A stretch of 34,237 nt of DNA from an uncultured Bacteroidales bacterium (GTDB lineage: Bacteria; Bacteroidota; Bacteroidia; Bacteroidales; UBA932). Below, piece by piece: positions 7,994 to 16,052 of the stretch. The DNA lies in assembly GCA_905234285.1 (NCBI GenBank), contig CAJOHK010000019.1, positions 1-34,237 on the forward strand. Direction: 5' to 3'. Below the pieces are notes generated by a model that was given only the letters and a program-made list of their open reading frames with translations, was not told the origin of the DNA and did not search any database. The first letter of the stretch is position 1; each line of letters starts with the position of its first letter. The position numbers were made by a program, and so were the translations under genes.

Positions 7994-8070
7994 GGCGGGG
8001 TAGCTCAGCTGGTTAGAGCGTCGGATTCATAATCCGGAGGTCGTGGGATCGTGACCCACTCCCGCTACCA
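7994..8070 (+). tRNA. tRNA-Met(CAT), with atypical T-loop
   Basis: A full cloverleaf with encoded CCA: acceptor GGCGGGG/TCCCGCT, D-stem GCTC/GAGC, anticodon loop TTCATAA (CAT) and T-stem GTGGG/CCCAC. Acceptor pair 1-72 is G-U. The T-loop reads ATCGTGA where TTCGANN is expected, so the near-universal T54 and A58 are both changed. CAT could mean elongator Met or lysidine-modified Ile; the overall resemblance to elongator Met is better. Whether it is functional is uncertain given the T-loop and the fused upstream tRNA. Confidence 0.8.
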
Positions 8071-8135
8071 CACCGAACAACAACATACTGATTTGGCCCG
8101 GTACGACGGCCACTTTTCAGAAACTCGCTATATAC

Positions 8136-8162
8136 CCGACGCTTAATAAGCGGCGGTTTTTT
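8136..8162 (+). terminator. Intrinsic terminator after the tRNAs
   Basis: Stem CCGACGCTT (8136-8144) with AAGCGGCGG (8148-8156): nine positions with one A-G mismatch and a 3-nt loop, followed by six T. It is placed 65 nt after the tRNA 3' end. Confidence 0.8.
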
Positions 8163-8252
8163 GTTATTAATTCCAAGAAGTTTTATTATCCTCGGGCTCC
8201 CAAAGCTATTTATGGCTGCGGCAGGCAGTGATGGTATTTTGCCAAAAATTTG

Positions 8253-8260
8253 TACCTTCG
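8253..8260 (+). promoter_or_regulatory. -7 box of the guaD promoter
   Basis: TACCTTCG is one base off TAnnTTTG and lies 19 nt before the guaD ATG, predicting a leader of about 13 nt. The -33 element is weak. The rest of 8163-8252 shows no other feature I can support. Confidence 0.5.
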
Positions 8261-8279
8261 TGGAGTTAACATTTAGAGA

Positions 8280-9551
8280 ATGAAGAAAGTATATAAGGCA
8301 CATATCCTTTTTACCAAGGAGCAAAGCCATTTTGAGGTGTTTGAGAACGGGTATATAGCGGTTGATGACAGCGGTCGCGTGACGGGTGTGGCCAACGATT
8401 TGGCCGATTTGGACGCCGAGGGGGCCGAGATTGTGGACTTTGGCAATAAGCTGCTCATTCCCGCCATGAACGACATGCATGTGCATGCGCCGCAGGTGCA
8501 TAACCAGGGTGTGGCCATGGACCTGGAGCTGCTGCCGTGGCTTCAGAACTACACCTTCCCGGAGGAATCAAAGTATGCCGACACACAGTATGCAGAGCGC
8601 ATGTACCGCCGTTTCCTGCACACCCAGTGGCTGTTTGGCACTATGCGAAGCGTTGTATTCGGCACGGTACACACGGAGAGCACCCGCCTACTGATGAAAC
8701 TTTATCAGGAAGCCGGCATGGGAGCCCTGGTGGGCAAGGTGGCCATGAACCGCAACTGTCCGGACGCCCTGAGTGAAGACGTAGAAGCCGCCGTTGAAGG
8801 CAATGAAGCGCTTATCAAAGAATTCAACCAACCGGATGCGCTGGTACGCCCCATTATCACGCCACGCTTTGTGCCGTCATGTACTCCGGAGCTTCTGCAA
8901 GCCTGCGGAGAGCTGGCCGCCAAATATCAGCTGCCCGTGCAGTCCCACCTGTCAGAGAACATATCGGAGATAGCCTGGGTGGCCGAACTGGAACCGGACA
9001 GCGAAAGCTACGGAGACGCTTACAACCGCTACGGCCTCTTTGGCCAGACGCCCACCATCATGGCGCACTGCGTATGGACTGCCGGCAATGAACTGGAGCT
9101 GATGAAGCGTAACGGCGTAATGGTAGCCCACTGTCCCACCTCAAACTTCAACCTCTCTTCGGGCCTGGCACCCGTCCGTACCCTGCTTGACCAGGGGGTA
9201 AAAATCGGCCTGGGAAGTGACATCAGCGGCGGCCACGACCTCAACATGTTCCGCATGCTGGTTTATGCCATCCAGGTGAGCAAGATGCACTATCAGCAAA
9301 ACCATGAGAAGGCCTTCCTCACCCTGCCCGAGATATTCTGGATTGCCACCAAATCGGCCGGCAGCTTCTTTGGCAAGGTGGGCAGCTTTGAAAAAGGCTA
9401 CGACTTTGATGCACTGGTGATTGACGACGACATCCTGCACCCGGACGAATACTCCCTCCTCCATCGCCTGGAGCGCTTCATTTATCTGGGCGACGACCGC
9501 CAGATCCTTCACCGCTTCTGCCGCGGCAGGGAAATCCCCGAGCCCCGGTAG
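8280..9551 (+). CDS. guaD: Guanine deaminase
   Basis: A 423-residue cytosolic amidohydrolase that converts guanine to xanthine and ammonia in purine salvage. The zinc site is visible: HVH (H67, H69), H223 with E226 in SHLSEN, H263 in MAHCVW, and D314 in GSDISGG. Guanine-deaminase-specific blocks are also present: HAPQ after HVH, WLQNYTFPEE (88-96) and KVAMNRNCPD (153-162). The length is near normal. It is monocistronic, lying between the tRNA terminator and a convergent response regulator gene whose stop is only 4 nt away, with no room for a terminator. Confidence 0.95.
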   Translation: MKKVYKAHILFTKEQSHFEVFENGYIAVDDSGRVTGVANDLADLDAEGAEIVDFGNKLLIPAMNDMHVHAPQVHNQGVAMDLELLPWLQNYTFPEESKYADTQYAERMYRRFLHTQWLFGTMRSVVFGTVHTESTRLLMKLYQEAGMGALVGKVAMNRNCPDALSEDVEAAVEGNEALIKEFNQPDALVRPIITPRFVPSCTPELLQACGELAAKYQLPVQSHLSENISEIAWVAELEPDSESYGDAYNRYGLFGQTPTIMAHCVWTAGNELELMKRNGVMVAHCPTSNFNLSSGLAPVRTLLDQGVKIGLGSDISGGHDLNMFRMLVYAIQVSKMHYQQNHEKAFLTLPEIFWIATKSAGSFFGKVGSFEKGYDFDALVIDDDILHPDEYSLLHRLERFIYLGDDRQILHRFCRGREIPEPR

Positions 9552-9555
9552 GCAC

Positions 9556-10209
9556 CTATACGTTCACCAGACCGTCGGCCACGGCGTGGGCGACGCATTC
9601 CACAATGCTGTCCAGGCCGAATTTGCCTTTGATACGCTCCTTGTAGCTGTCTACGGTGTTGAGGCTGATCTCCAGCGCCGAGGCAATTTGGGCATTGCTG
9701 TAGCCGGAGGTAGTGAGCTGCAGCACTTCCAGCTCCCGCGGCGTGAGGCCCTGGGGCTTACGGGCCTCCAGATTCTCCTTTCCGCCAAAGAGGCGGATAA
9801 TACGGGCCGAATCAATGGTTTCTCCAAAGAACAGGCACTTGCTGCCGGCCACATCGGCAATGGCTCCCGCGATGGAATCCGGGGCCGAGTCTTTGGCCAG
9901 GTAGGCACAGGCGCCGGAGGAAATAGCCTTGAGGATATAGGCCGGTTTCTTGTAATGGGACAGCACCAGCGTACGCACAGAGGGAAAAGCCTCCCGGATA
10001 ATGCCCAGAAGCGTGAGGCCGTCGGTCTCGGCCTCCAGCGTGATGTCCACTACGGCTACATCCGTCTCCGGGTGGGCGTTCAGGAAAGCAACGGCGGCCC
10101 CGGGCGTGGCCACATCCTGGACCGAGGCGAAGTCTTTTTGGGCCGATAGGGCCAGCTTGAGCCCCATCACAAATACGGTGGAATCTTCGATAAGCAGTAC
10201 GTTGATCAT
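9556..10209 (-). CDS. LuxR/NarL-type response regulator
   Basis: A 217-residue two-component response regulator. The receiver domain (residues 1-120) has the acidic pair E8/D9, phospho-acceptor D55 in AVVDITLE, S84 and K106. A LuxR-type helix-turn-helix (about 155-210) contains LTPRELEVLQL and the recognition region SLNTVDSYKERI. The ATG overlaps the stop of the sensor kinase gene (ATGA), so the kinase is its obvious partner. A probable DNA target is the palindrome at 12998-13018, in front of the divergent operon; that link is inference. Confidence 0.93.
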   Translation of the reverse strand: MINVLLIEDSTVFVMGLKLALSAQKDFASVQDVATPGAAVAFLNAHPETDVAVVDITLEAETDGLTLLGIIREAFPSVRTLVLSHYKKPAYILKAISSGACAYLAKDSAPDSIAGAIADVAGSKCLFFGETIDSARIIRLFGGKENLEARKPQGLTPRELEVLQLTTSGYSNAQIASALEISLNTVDSYKERIKGKFGLDSIVECVAHAVADGLVNV

Positions 10210-12947
10210 AGGTGTATCGTTATTTCAAGCCCTCCTCCGGGCCGATTATGCGTGTCCATGCGCGCCCCCATCTTCTCCAGCAGTTCACGGGTAATGACCA
10301 GGCCCAGACCGTGGCCCCACTCCGTTTCGGCCTTCATTCCGGGGCCTTCATCCGTGATAATAAGGCTGCCGGGGCGGGCCTTCAGCTGCACCTTGCCGCC
10401 TTCCGGCGTCACCTTTACGGCATTGTCCAACAGGTTCCTCAGGCAGGTGAGAAGCATATTCCGGTCTGTGCGGACAGTAAGGTTATCGGGGACGTCTATC
10501 TCTATGCCTCCCCTGTTCAGGATGCTCTTAGCAGCCTCCTCGGCGAGCACCCGCAGGTTCTCTTCCCGCATCACCGGCTTAAGCATGCCCTTCTGATTCA
10601 GGGACCACAGCAACAGGTTTTCCAGCAGGGCCGAGGTATTGTCGGCCGACCGGGCCAGCGCGTCAAGGCTTTCCTTGAGCTGCTCCCGGGGCATTGCATC
10701 CAGCTGCTCCAACAGCTGGTGGGCAAGCAGGCAGTTCCCGGAAACCGGATTGCGAAGGTCGTGCGAAATAATGGAGAACAGACGGTTGCGCATGTCCAGT
10801 TCTTTCTCCAACAGTGTGCGTTCCCGCAAACGGATCAACACCCATATAACGGTGGTCAATGCCAATGCATACAGCAACAGGAAAGGCCAGCGGAGCCACA
10901 GAGGAGGGGGTACGCGGAGGGTGCGATTGGTGGTTTCTCCGCGGTCCCATCGGCCGAAGATGTCGGAGCTCTGCTCTTCGAGAACATACCGGCCTGCGCG
11001 GGTACGGTCCGGAAGGCCGGAAAAACGGCCGGGAATCCATTCCCCGCGGTTCAGTCGATAGCGATGCTGCTCCAGCGAGGCCAGAAGCAGATTGCCGGAC
11101 GCGTTTAGGGAGAGCAGGCTGTCGGGATGGAAAATGGCGGCACCCTCGGGCCCACCGAAAGCCAGGCGGCCGTCGGAAAGGCAGCAAGCTACTTTCTCGG
11201 CATAAATGTCGGAAGGGAAGCCTAAACTTTTCCGCGCTACTCCGATACTGCCGTCGGTATCAACGAAATACAGCCCATCCTCGGTTCCGGCCCACAGGCG
11301 GCCACGGGCATCGGCCAGAACGGACTGCACCATTTTGCCGTCCAGATAATGCGCCCCCGAGGGGCTCCAAAGCCCGCTGCGGGTAGCGGCCCAAACCGTG
11401 CCGTCCGGTGCCAGGCAAAGGTCGGTGACATAGTCGTCGGGGATATCGGAATTGCCTTTATAGTATTTGGTAACCAGCCTTGTATCTTTATCGATGATAT
11501 TGAGGCCGGCCTCGGTGGTGCCGAAGATCAGATTGCCAACGGCGTCCTCTATGAGACGGCTGCCCAGGCGGGAGCTCAGGTAGATTGTGGAATCCTCCTG
11601 CGGGGAAGGGTACCAGTACGGACTCAGCCATTCCGGATCCAGGGTTTTCCCGCTTTTCCTGTCCCATTCGTTGATGCCCACACCCTCCCAGGTTACGACG
11701 TAGAACCTGCCGTCACGGGCCTCCAGAAAGTCTGTAATCCAGTTGGAAGTGATGCGGTCGCCCGATGCCGCCTTGTTCTGCCGGGCGGGAATGGGGCCGC
11801 TCACAACGCCGCGCCTGAGCTTCCCTTTCTCCCAAATGTCAAAGCCTTTTCCGGAATAGAGGCCCATGTAAACGGCGCCGGCGCTGTCCTCATAGAGGGC
11901 CGAAACGGGGCTGCTTGGCGAAACTTGAACGTTTTCCGGCATCACAAAGGTGCCGTTATCCGTGGTTCCCACCCACAGGCGGCCGTCGCGGGTTTCCATG
12001 AGGGCCGAAACCCGGGGAATGTCAACGGTCTGGACCTGCTGCATGGCCGTGCTGAGTACGGATAGACCATTGTCTCCCCCCACCCAGATGTTGCCCTGAC
12101 GGTCTTCGAAGATGCAGTAAAGTTCATGGGAGGCCACGGAATGAGGATCGTCGGCCGAATGCCGGTAAACAATTGTTTCTTCAGGATGGCCGGTGTTTAC
12201 CTGCCCCACTCCGTAGGAGCCGGCGGCCCAGAGTCGGCCACGGCTGTCGGTCAGGAGCCGGGCGTGGGCGATGGGCAATTTCCCGTGCGGGTTGGTTTCA
12301 CCGTTCTCGTAAGTGTACAGGATGGAGGTATGGTCGTCAAAGGCGTAGAGTTTCCCTCCCGCCTCGGCATAGCTGCCGGTGCAGAATCCTCCGTTTCCAA
12401 AAGGATGTATAACCTCAGGATGATCTCTGTTTTCAATGTACTGGAAGCGGACAATACGGCCGGCGGGCCAAAGCTTCCCGTCCTGCGCCTCATAGATCTG
12501 ATAATAGGGATAGTCCCCTTCGGAGTAACGCTTGTTATAAAAGCATCGGGCATCCTCATGGATGCTGTCCTTGTATGACAGTTTCAGGAGAAGGGTATCT
12601 CCCACGATGGCCCACACGTAGCCGTCCGAATCGGCCAGCAGGGCGCGAATGTTGCCCTCAGGGCCACTTTCTATCCCCTTGTTGGTTCCCACCCACAGCC
12701 GGTTGTTCTGATCCACAGCCAAAGCGGTGATGCGTTTGTCGGGGATCACCGTCTGGAAGCTTTCCCCGTCAAAGCGGCTCAGGCCGCCGCGGGTGCCCAC
12801 CCAGAGGATCCCGTCCTGGTCCTGTGTAATGGCATAGACCGTATTGGACGGCAGTCCGTCGGCCGCGCTGTAGTTGACGAAGCGGGGCTGCTGGGCCGAA
12901 ACGACCCACGACAGGAGAAGGAACAATATGGCATACAGGCGGCGCAT
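10206..12947 (-). CDS. Two-component sensor kinase with periplasmic Reg_prop beta-propeller
   Basis: A 913-residue membrane kinase. The start at 12947 (MRRLYAILF) is chosen because it gives a clean signal peptide (to VVSAQ) and lies 7 nt from a perfect -7 box. The periplasmic part (about 20-620) has propeller repeats of the type DGILWVGTRGGLSRFDG and GRLWAGTEDGLYF. A Y_Y_Y-like section follows, then one TM helix (about 688-706). The HisKA domain has H729 in SHDLRNP. The HATPase has N-box N838/N842, DEGPGM (866) and GHGLGL (878). Unlike hybrid (HTCS) regulators it has no fused receiver or HTH; those are in the adjacent gene. These propellers usually sense glycans or other periplasmic ligands. 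The ligand here is unknown. Confidence 0.93.
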   Translation of the reverse strand: MRRLYAILFLLLSWVVSAQQPRFVNYSAADGLPSNTVYAITQDQDGILWVGTRGGLSRFDGESFQTVIPDKRITALAVDQNNRLWVGTNKGIESGPEGNIRALLADSDGYVWAIVGDTLLLKLSYKDSIHEDARCFYNKRYSEGDYPYYQIYEAQDGKLWPAGRIVRFQYIENRDHPEVIHPFGNGGFCTGSYAEAGGKLYAFDDHTSILYTYENGETNPHGKLPIAHARLLTDSRGRLWAAGSYGVGQVNTGHPEETIVYRHSADDPHSVASHELYCIFEDRQGNIWVGGDNGLSVLSTAMQQVQTVDIPRVSALMETRDGRLWVGTTDNGTFVMPENVQVSPSSPVSALYEDSAGAVYMGLYSGKGFDIWEKGKLRRGVVSGPIPARQNKAASGDRITSNWITDFLEARDGRFYVVTWEGVGINEWDRKSGKTLDPEWLSPYWYPSPQEDSTIYLSSRLGSRLIEDAVGNLIFGTTEAGLNIIDKDTRLVTKYYKGNSDIPDDYVTDLCLAPDGTVWAATRSGLWSPSGAHYLDGKMVQSVLADARGRLWAGTEDGLYFVDTDGSIGVARKSLGFPSDIYAEKVACCLSDGRLAFGGPEGAAIFHPDSLLSLNASGNLLLASLEQHRYRLNRGEWIPGRFSGLPDRTRAGRYVLEEQSSDIFGRWDRGETTNRTLRVPPPLWLRWPFLLLYALALTTVIWVLIRLRERTLLEKELDMRNRLFSIISHDLRNPVSGNCLLAHQLLEQLDAMPREQLKESLDALARSADNTSALLENLLLWSLNQKGMLKPVMREENLRVLAEEAAKSILNRGGIEIDVPDNLTVRTDRNMLLTCLRNLLDNAVKVTPEGGKVQLKARPGSLIITDEGPGMKAETEWGHGLGLVITRELLEKMGARMDTHNRPGGGLEITIHL

Positions 12948-12953
12948 CTTGCA

Positions 12954-12961
12954 CAAAGATA
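12954..12961 (-). promoter_or_regulatory. -7 box of the kinase/regulator promoter (leaderless)
   Basis: The minus strand reads TATCTTTG with its last G exactly 7 nt before the A of the kinase ATG. The predicted start therefore coincides with the start codon, implying a leaderless mRNA. The -33 element is not obvious. Confidence 0.65.
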
Positions 12962-12997
12962 CCAAATCCCCCCGGAATAACAGTGCAATTCCATCTT

Positions 12998-13018
12998 TTG
13001 TGGCGGAATCCACCACAA
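12998..13018. promoter_or_regulatory. Interrupted palindrome between divergent promoters (candidate operator)
   Basis: Arms TTGTGG (12998-13003) and CCACAA (13013-13018) flank a second pair GGA/TCC around central A13008, so 18 of 21 positions are symmetric. The centre is about -44 from the predicted start of the six-gene operon (13052) and -61 from the kinase start (12947). That is a classic activator position. The dyad form and size suit a dimeric LuxR-type regulator. Confidence 0.6.
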
Positions 13019-13037
13019 GGAACAATTAAATATGGGG

Positions 13038-13045
13038 TAGCTTTG
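13038..13045 (+). promoter_or_regulatory. -7 box of the six-gene operon promoter
   Basis: TAGCTTTG, a perfect TAnnTTTG, predicts a start at about 13052 and an 11-nt leader before the ATG at 13063. The -33 position lacks TTTG and is occupied by the end of the palindrome (13015-13018), as expected for an activator-dependent promoter. Confidence 0.65.
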
Positions 13046-13062
13046 CAGAAAACACTAAGGCT

Positions 13063-13698
13063 ATGAAAAAGGTTCTCTTCATTGGACTTATACTCCTATG
13101 CATGTCTTCGGCCGGTGCGCACGCACGGGGACGGATTGGAGCAGGTTATCTCCTCGGCGGGACAACACGCTCCGATGCCCTGGGGTCGCAGCATTATCTG
13201 TCCCATGGCCCCGTGATTCACGCCCGTTGGAGCATAGACTTTTCCTACTACCTGGACCTGGATTTTGGGGCGGAATGGCGGCATCAGTTCATGAAGTTCC
13301 CTTCCGGTGGCGTTCATCCGGTCTCGGGTCTTCCGGCCGGGGAAATGTTCAATGAAGAATACATCACTGTGCCCCTGAACCTCAACTTTGTCATCTCTAC
13401 GGAAGATATGGGCGCATTGCGTTTTCTGGATTACTTGGGCGCATACGCCGGCCCCCGACTGGACTGGTGCATTCTTTCCCACAATGGGAGCGACCGTTCC
13501 TTTTCCTACATGAAGCAGGATTACGGCTACAGACCCTTCAACGTCCTTGCTGGTGTGGGAATCTACTTCGTCAAAGGAAAGTGGAGCTTTACGTTAACGG
13601 CCGAGCATGGCTTCCTGGACAGATGTACAAGGGAGGATGTCAAGATAACAAATGACTGGATGGCATCATTCAGAATTGGTTTTGAATTTGGAAAATGA
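13063..13698 (+). CDS. Predicted outer-membrane beta-barrel protein
   Basis: A 211-residue exported protein with a signal peptide cleaved near AHARG. The mature part alternates hydrophobic and polar residues in strands with glycine and aromatic girdle residues (GRIGAGYLLGG, LDLDFGAEWRHQF, ASFRIGFEFGK). This is typical of small 8- to 10-strand outer-membrane barrels of the OmpA/PorT-like kind. It ends in FGK, not a terminal aromatic. First gene of the operon; its stop overlaps the next start (ATGA). Specific function unknown. Confidence 0.8.
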   Translation: MKKVLFIGLILLCMSSAGAHARGRIGAGYLLGGTTRSDALGSQHYLSHGPVIHARWSIDFSYYLDLDFGAEWRHQFMKFPSGGVHPVSGLPAGEMFNEEYITVPLNLNFVISTEDMGALRFLDYLGAYAGPRLDWCILSHNGSDRSFSYMKQDYGYRPFNVLAGVGIYFVKGKWSFTLTAEHGFLDRCTREDVKITNDWMASFRIGFEFGK

Positions 13699-14531
13699 AA
13701 AGATTAGCTATACTGATTGGCCTTCTGCTGCCTCTGGCCACATGGGCGCAGGTAAACACAGACTTGTTCGATACGGGATTTCATACCAACTCGGCCATAG
13801 GCCAGCTGGAGGAGATGAGCGGGCAAAGCATCAGCGGCTCTTCCTACAGCGGCAGCTCCTACAGCGGCAGTACCTCCGGCAGCAGTTATCACAGTTCCGG
13901 CACCACCGGGGCCAATGCCATACGGGATGCCAAAAGCAAGTTTAAAAAGCCATCGGCCAGGACGTCCAAATACCGCCCTCCCCGTCCCAGCAAGGCCGAA
14001 AAGGAGGCCGCGCGCAAACTGGACAAGTGGAATTCACGTTCAAAGAAAACCCGGGAGCGGGCCGAGAGCGCCCAGCGATATGCGCGGACCAGCAACTATA
14101 AGTTAAAAGACATCAGCCCCCTGCCGGAGCATGCTTCGGCAACGCCAATCCCCCGAATGATTATCCGGAACAATGTCCCGCAGCACATCACCCTGGACTA
14201 TCCCGTATTCCGGGACACAGTTTGGAACAAACGCCCGGACGGAACCCTTGAAGGAACCGTGCGGGAATGCAAGTACTTTGCTTTTGGCGCCATCCCCGGT
14301 GAGGAAGGCTGGTTCAACGAATTCCGATTCACAAACCCTACCGAGAAAGAATTAACCGTCAGGGTAGAATATGAGGTCAAATACGGCAAGGACGGCACAA
14401 CTTGGCGTGAGACCAAAACTGTTCACATGCCCCCAGTAAGAATCAATGAACCCAGCGTTTACAACAACAGCCTGGGCGTCTATACCGACGACAGTCTCCG
14501 TTACCGTATTCTAAACGTCACCAAGCTATGA
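13695..14531 (+). CDS. Secreted protein with Ser/Gly/Tyr-rich segment, unknown function
   Basis: A 278-residue exported protein with a signal peptide ending near TWAQ. Residues about 44-70 are a low-complexity stretch built on SGSSYSGSSYSG. Residues about 78-130 are strongly basic and helical (Lys/Arg-rich). The C-terminal half (about 150-278) is beta-rich, with FRFTNPTEKELTVRVEYEV suggesting an Ig-like fold. I do not recognise the family. It overlaps its neighbours by ATGA on both sides. The flexible S/G/Y region and basic segment could be a linker or a polymer-binding part; that is speculation. Confidence 0.78.
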   Translation: MKRLAILIGLLLPLATWAQVNTDLFDTGFHTNSAIGQLEEMSGQSISGSSYSGSSYSGSTSGSSYHSSGTTGANAIRDAKSKFKKPSARTSKYRPPRPSKAEKEAARKLDKWNSRSKKTRERAESAQRYARTSNYKLKDISPLPEHASATPIPRMIIRNNVPQHITLDYPVFRDTVWNKRPDGTLEGTVRECKYFAFGAIPGEEGWFNEFRFTNPTEKELTVRVEYEVKYGKDGTTWRETKTVHMPPVRINEPSVYNNSLGVYTDDSLRYRILNVTKL

Positions 14532-15571
14532 AAAAGACTGTATTGACTATTCTGCTACTGCTTGGCGCCGTCTTGACTTGCCATGCGGACTCCTGGTCCG
14601 ACTTGCTGAAGGCCTATAAAATGGACACCAGCACCCTTGTGCGGGGAAATGGATACCAAATCTTCAAATCAGAAGCCGGCGGGCTGGGAATCGCTTACTC
14701 CGAAATAGATGCGGCGGGTGAATGTCACTTCTCGCTGGCCATGGTTCCCGTTAAAGTCCAGTCATTGCGATGGCTTCCCGGTTCCGGAGCCTCTTTCCTG
14801 GAGGTAAAGGACCCTTTTGGCAGTATACCCTGTCTTGGCGTGCTTGGGCTTCAAGAGGTGGAGGGGCCGGCGACCGATCCCAAACTGGGCAGTTTCACTT
14901 ATGTCATAGAACCCACAATTCATCTTGGCTATGCCGGAGACCGCCGGATCTTGAATCTGGCCTTCTACGGAGACAAGATTATAGTCCTGGTCAAAATAGG
15001 AGACAATGTACTGTGGGTGGATGAAAAAGGCCAAACAGTAGATGTCCCCGCCATTGATACCCCCTCGGAGGAGTCGCCTGCGCAGACACTTCTGATAGAG
15101 GATACTCGCGCCGTTGATATCGGCCTCAGCGTATTCTGGGCCGACAGGAATGTGGGGGCCAATACCCCACAGGCGTACGGGGAGTACTTCTCCTTCGGGA
15201 CTCCGGTCCCATGGGGCGGGACCTGGCGCACGCCGTCGGCAGCGGAGCTCAACGAACTGCTGAATAAGTGCTCCTGGGAACTGACAGCATGCGAGGGCGT
15301 GAACGGCTACCGGGTGACGGGTCCCAACGGGAACTCCATTTTTCTTCCGCTAGGAGGAAGTATCTGGAGTGATGGGACCCTGGACCGTCCGGGAGAATGC
15401 GGCAGCATCCTGTCTTGTGAGCGTCCCTCCGGGCAATACTTCATAGACAATGGATTCTTCTTTCATCTCCAAATGACAAACAGCGATAACGAAGTATATA
15501 GACATTATTTACGTTTCTACACTTTCGGGGATGAAAAAACCAATCTTCGTCCCGTCATGCCAAAACCATAA
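14528..15571 (+). CDS. Secreted protein with C-terminal FISUMP/DUF1566-like domain
   Basis: A 347-residue exported protein with a signal peptide to about CHAD. Residues about 22-180 are a beta-rich region I do not recognise. Residues about 195-345 match the domain common in Bacteroidetes surface proteins: DIGLSVFWADRNVGANTP, YGEYFSFGTP, WRTPSAAELNELLNKCSW and GPNGNSIFLPLGG. The fold is related to the C-type-lectin-like FISUMP/DUF1566 group. No catalytic role is known for such domains; they may bind ligands. The next gene encodes a stand-alone version of the same domain. Confidence 0.8.
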   Translation: MKKTVLTILLLLGAVLTCHADSWSDLLKAYKMDTSTLVRGNGYQIFKSEAGGLGIAYSEIDAAGECHFSLAMVPVKVQSLRWLPGSGASFLEVKDPFGSIPCLGVLGLQEVEGPATDPKLGSFTYVIEPTIHLGYAGDRRILNLAFYGDKIIVLVKIGDNVLWVDEKGQTVDVPAIDTPSEESPAQTLLIEDTRAVDIGLSVFWADRNVGANTPQAYGEYFSFGTPVPWGGTWRTPSAAELNELLNKCSWELTACEGVNGYRVTGPNGNSIFLPLGGSIWSDGTLDRPGECGSILSCERPSGQYFIDNGFFFHLQMTNSDNEVYRHYLRFYTFGDEKTNLRPVMPKP

Positions 15572-15583
15572 AAACTATTGATC

Positions 15584-16048
15584 ATGAAAAAGTTATCCAT
15601 TCTTTTAAGTGCTCTTTTTCTCGCCGTCTTTTCACTGGCGGCGGGTGCCCAGGAAGCGCCCAAGGCCATAGACCTGGGGCTTAGCGTACAGTGGGCCTCC
15701 GAAGACATCGGCCCGGAAGTGGAAATCCCCGAAGGCTGGAGGCTGCCCACCCTGGCCGAAATCAAGGAACTCCGGGAAGGCTGCACACAATCTGCAGCAG
15801 AGAAAGACGGTCAGGACTGGATAGTGTTTACCGGCCATAACGGCAACAGCATCTCCTTCCTCTATCCCATAGGAAGCCGGTCGGCCAGGGACTTCGGCAT
15901 TGCCGGACAGGACGGCTGCTACCTCAAAGTCACCATTCTGAATCCCATGCTCAAAGCGTCCAACCGGGACGGCTACTACACCTGGGAAGAATTGGGCCAG
16001 ACCAGCCTGGGCCAAAGGAAGTATCCGGTAAGACTTGTAAAAGAATAA
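15584..16048 (+). CDS. Small secreted FISUMP/DUF1566-like protein
   Basis: A 154-residue exported protein. The ATG at 15584 (MKKLSILL) is preferred to the in-frame TTG 6 nt earlier. After a signal peptide to about AGAQ, the entire mature part corresponds to the domain ending the previous protein: IDLGLSVQWASEDIG, EGWRLPTLAEIKELREGC and FTGHNGNSISFLYPIGSR. It is reduced, lacking the YGEYFSFG segment. It lies 12 nt after the preceding gene and is probably a duplicated, shortened relative of that domain. Function unknown. Confidence 0.82.
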   Translation: MKKLSILLSALFLAVFSLAAGAQEAPKAIDLGLSVQWASEDIGPEVEIPEGWRLPTLAEIKELREGCTQSAAEKDGQDWIVFTGHNGNSISFLYPIGSRSARDFGIAGQDGCYLKVTILNPMLKASNRDGYYTWEELGQTSLGQRKYPVRLVKE

Positions 16049-16052
16049 CGCC

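Noticed and set aside
7818..8003. A 61-codon plus-strand frame across the tRNA-Gln region
   Set aside because: It spans the tRNA promoter and tRNA sequence; no protein features.
10206..12947. Hybrid two-component system (HTCS) with fused receiver and AraC domains
   Set aside because: The protein ends right after the HATPase domain; receiver and LuxR-type HTH are in the separate downstream gene.
12948..13025. Longer N-terminus for the sensor kinase
   Set aside because: It would include the -7 box and palindrome and would bury the signal peptide 26 residues in; the start at 12947 is better.
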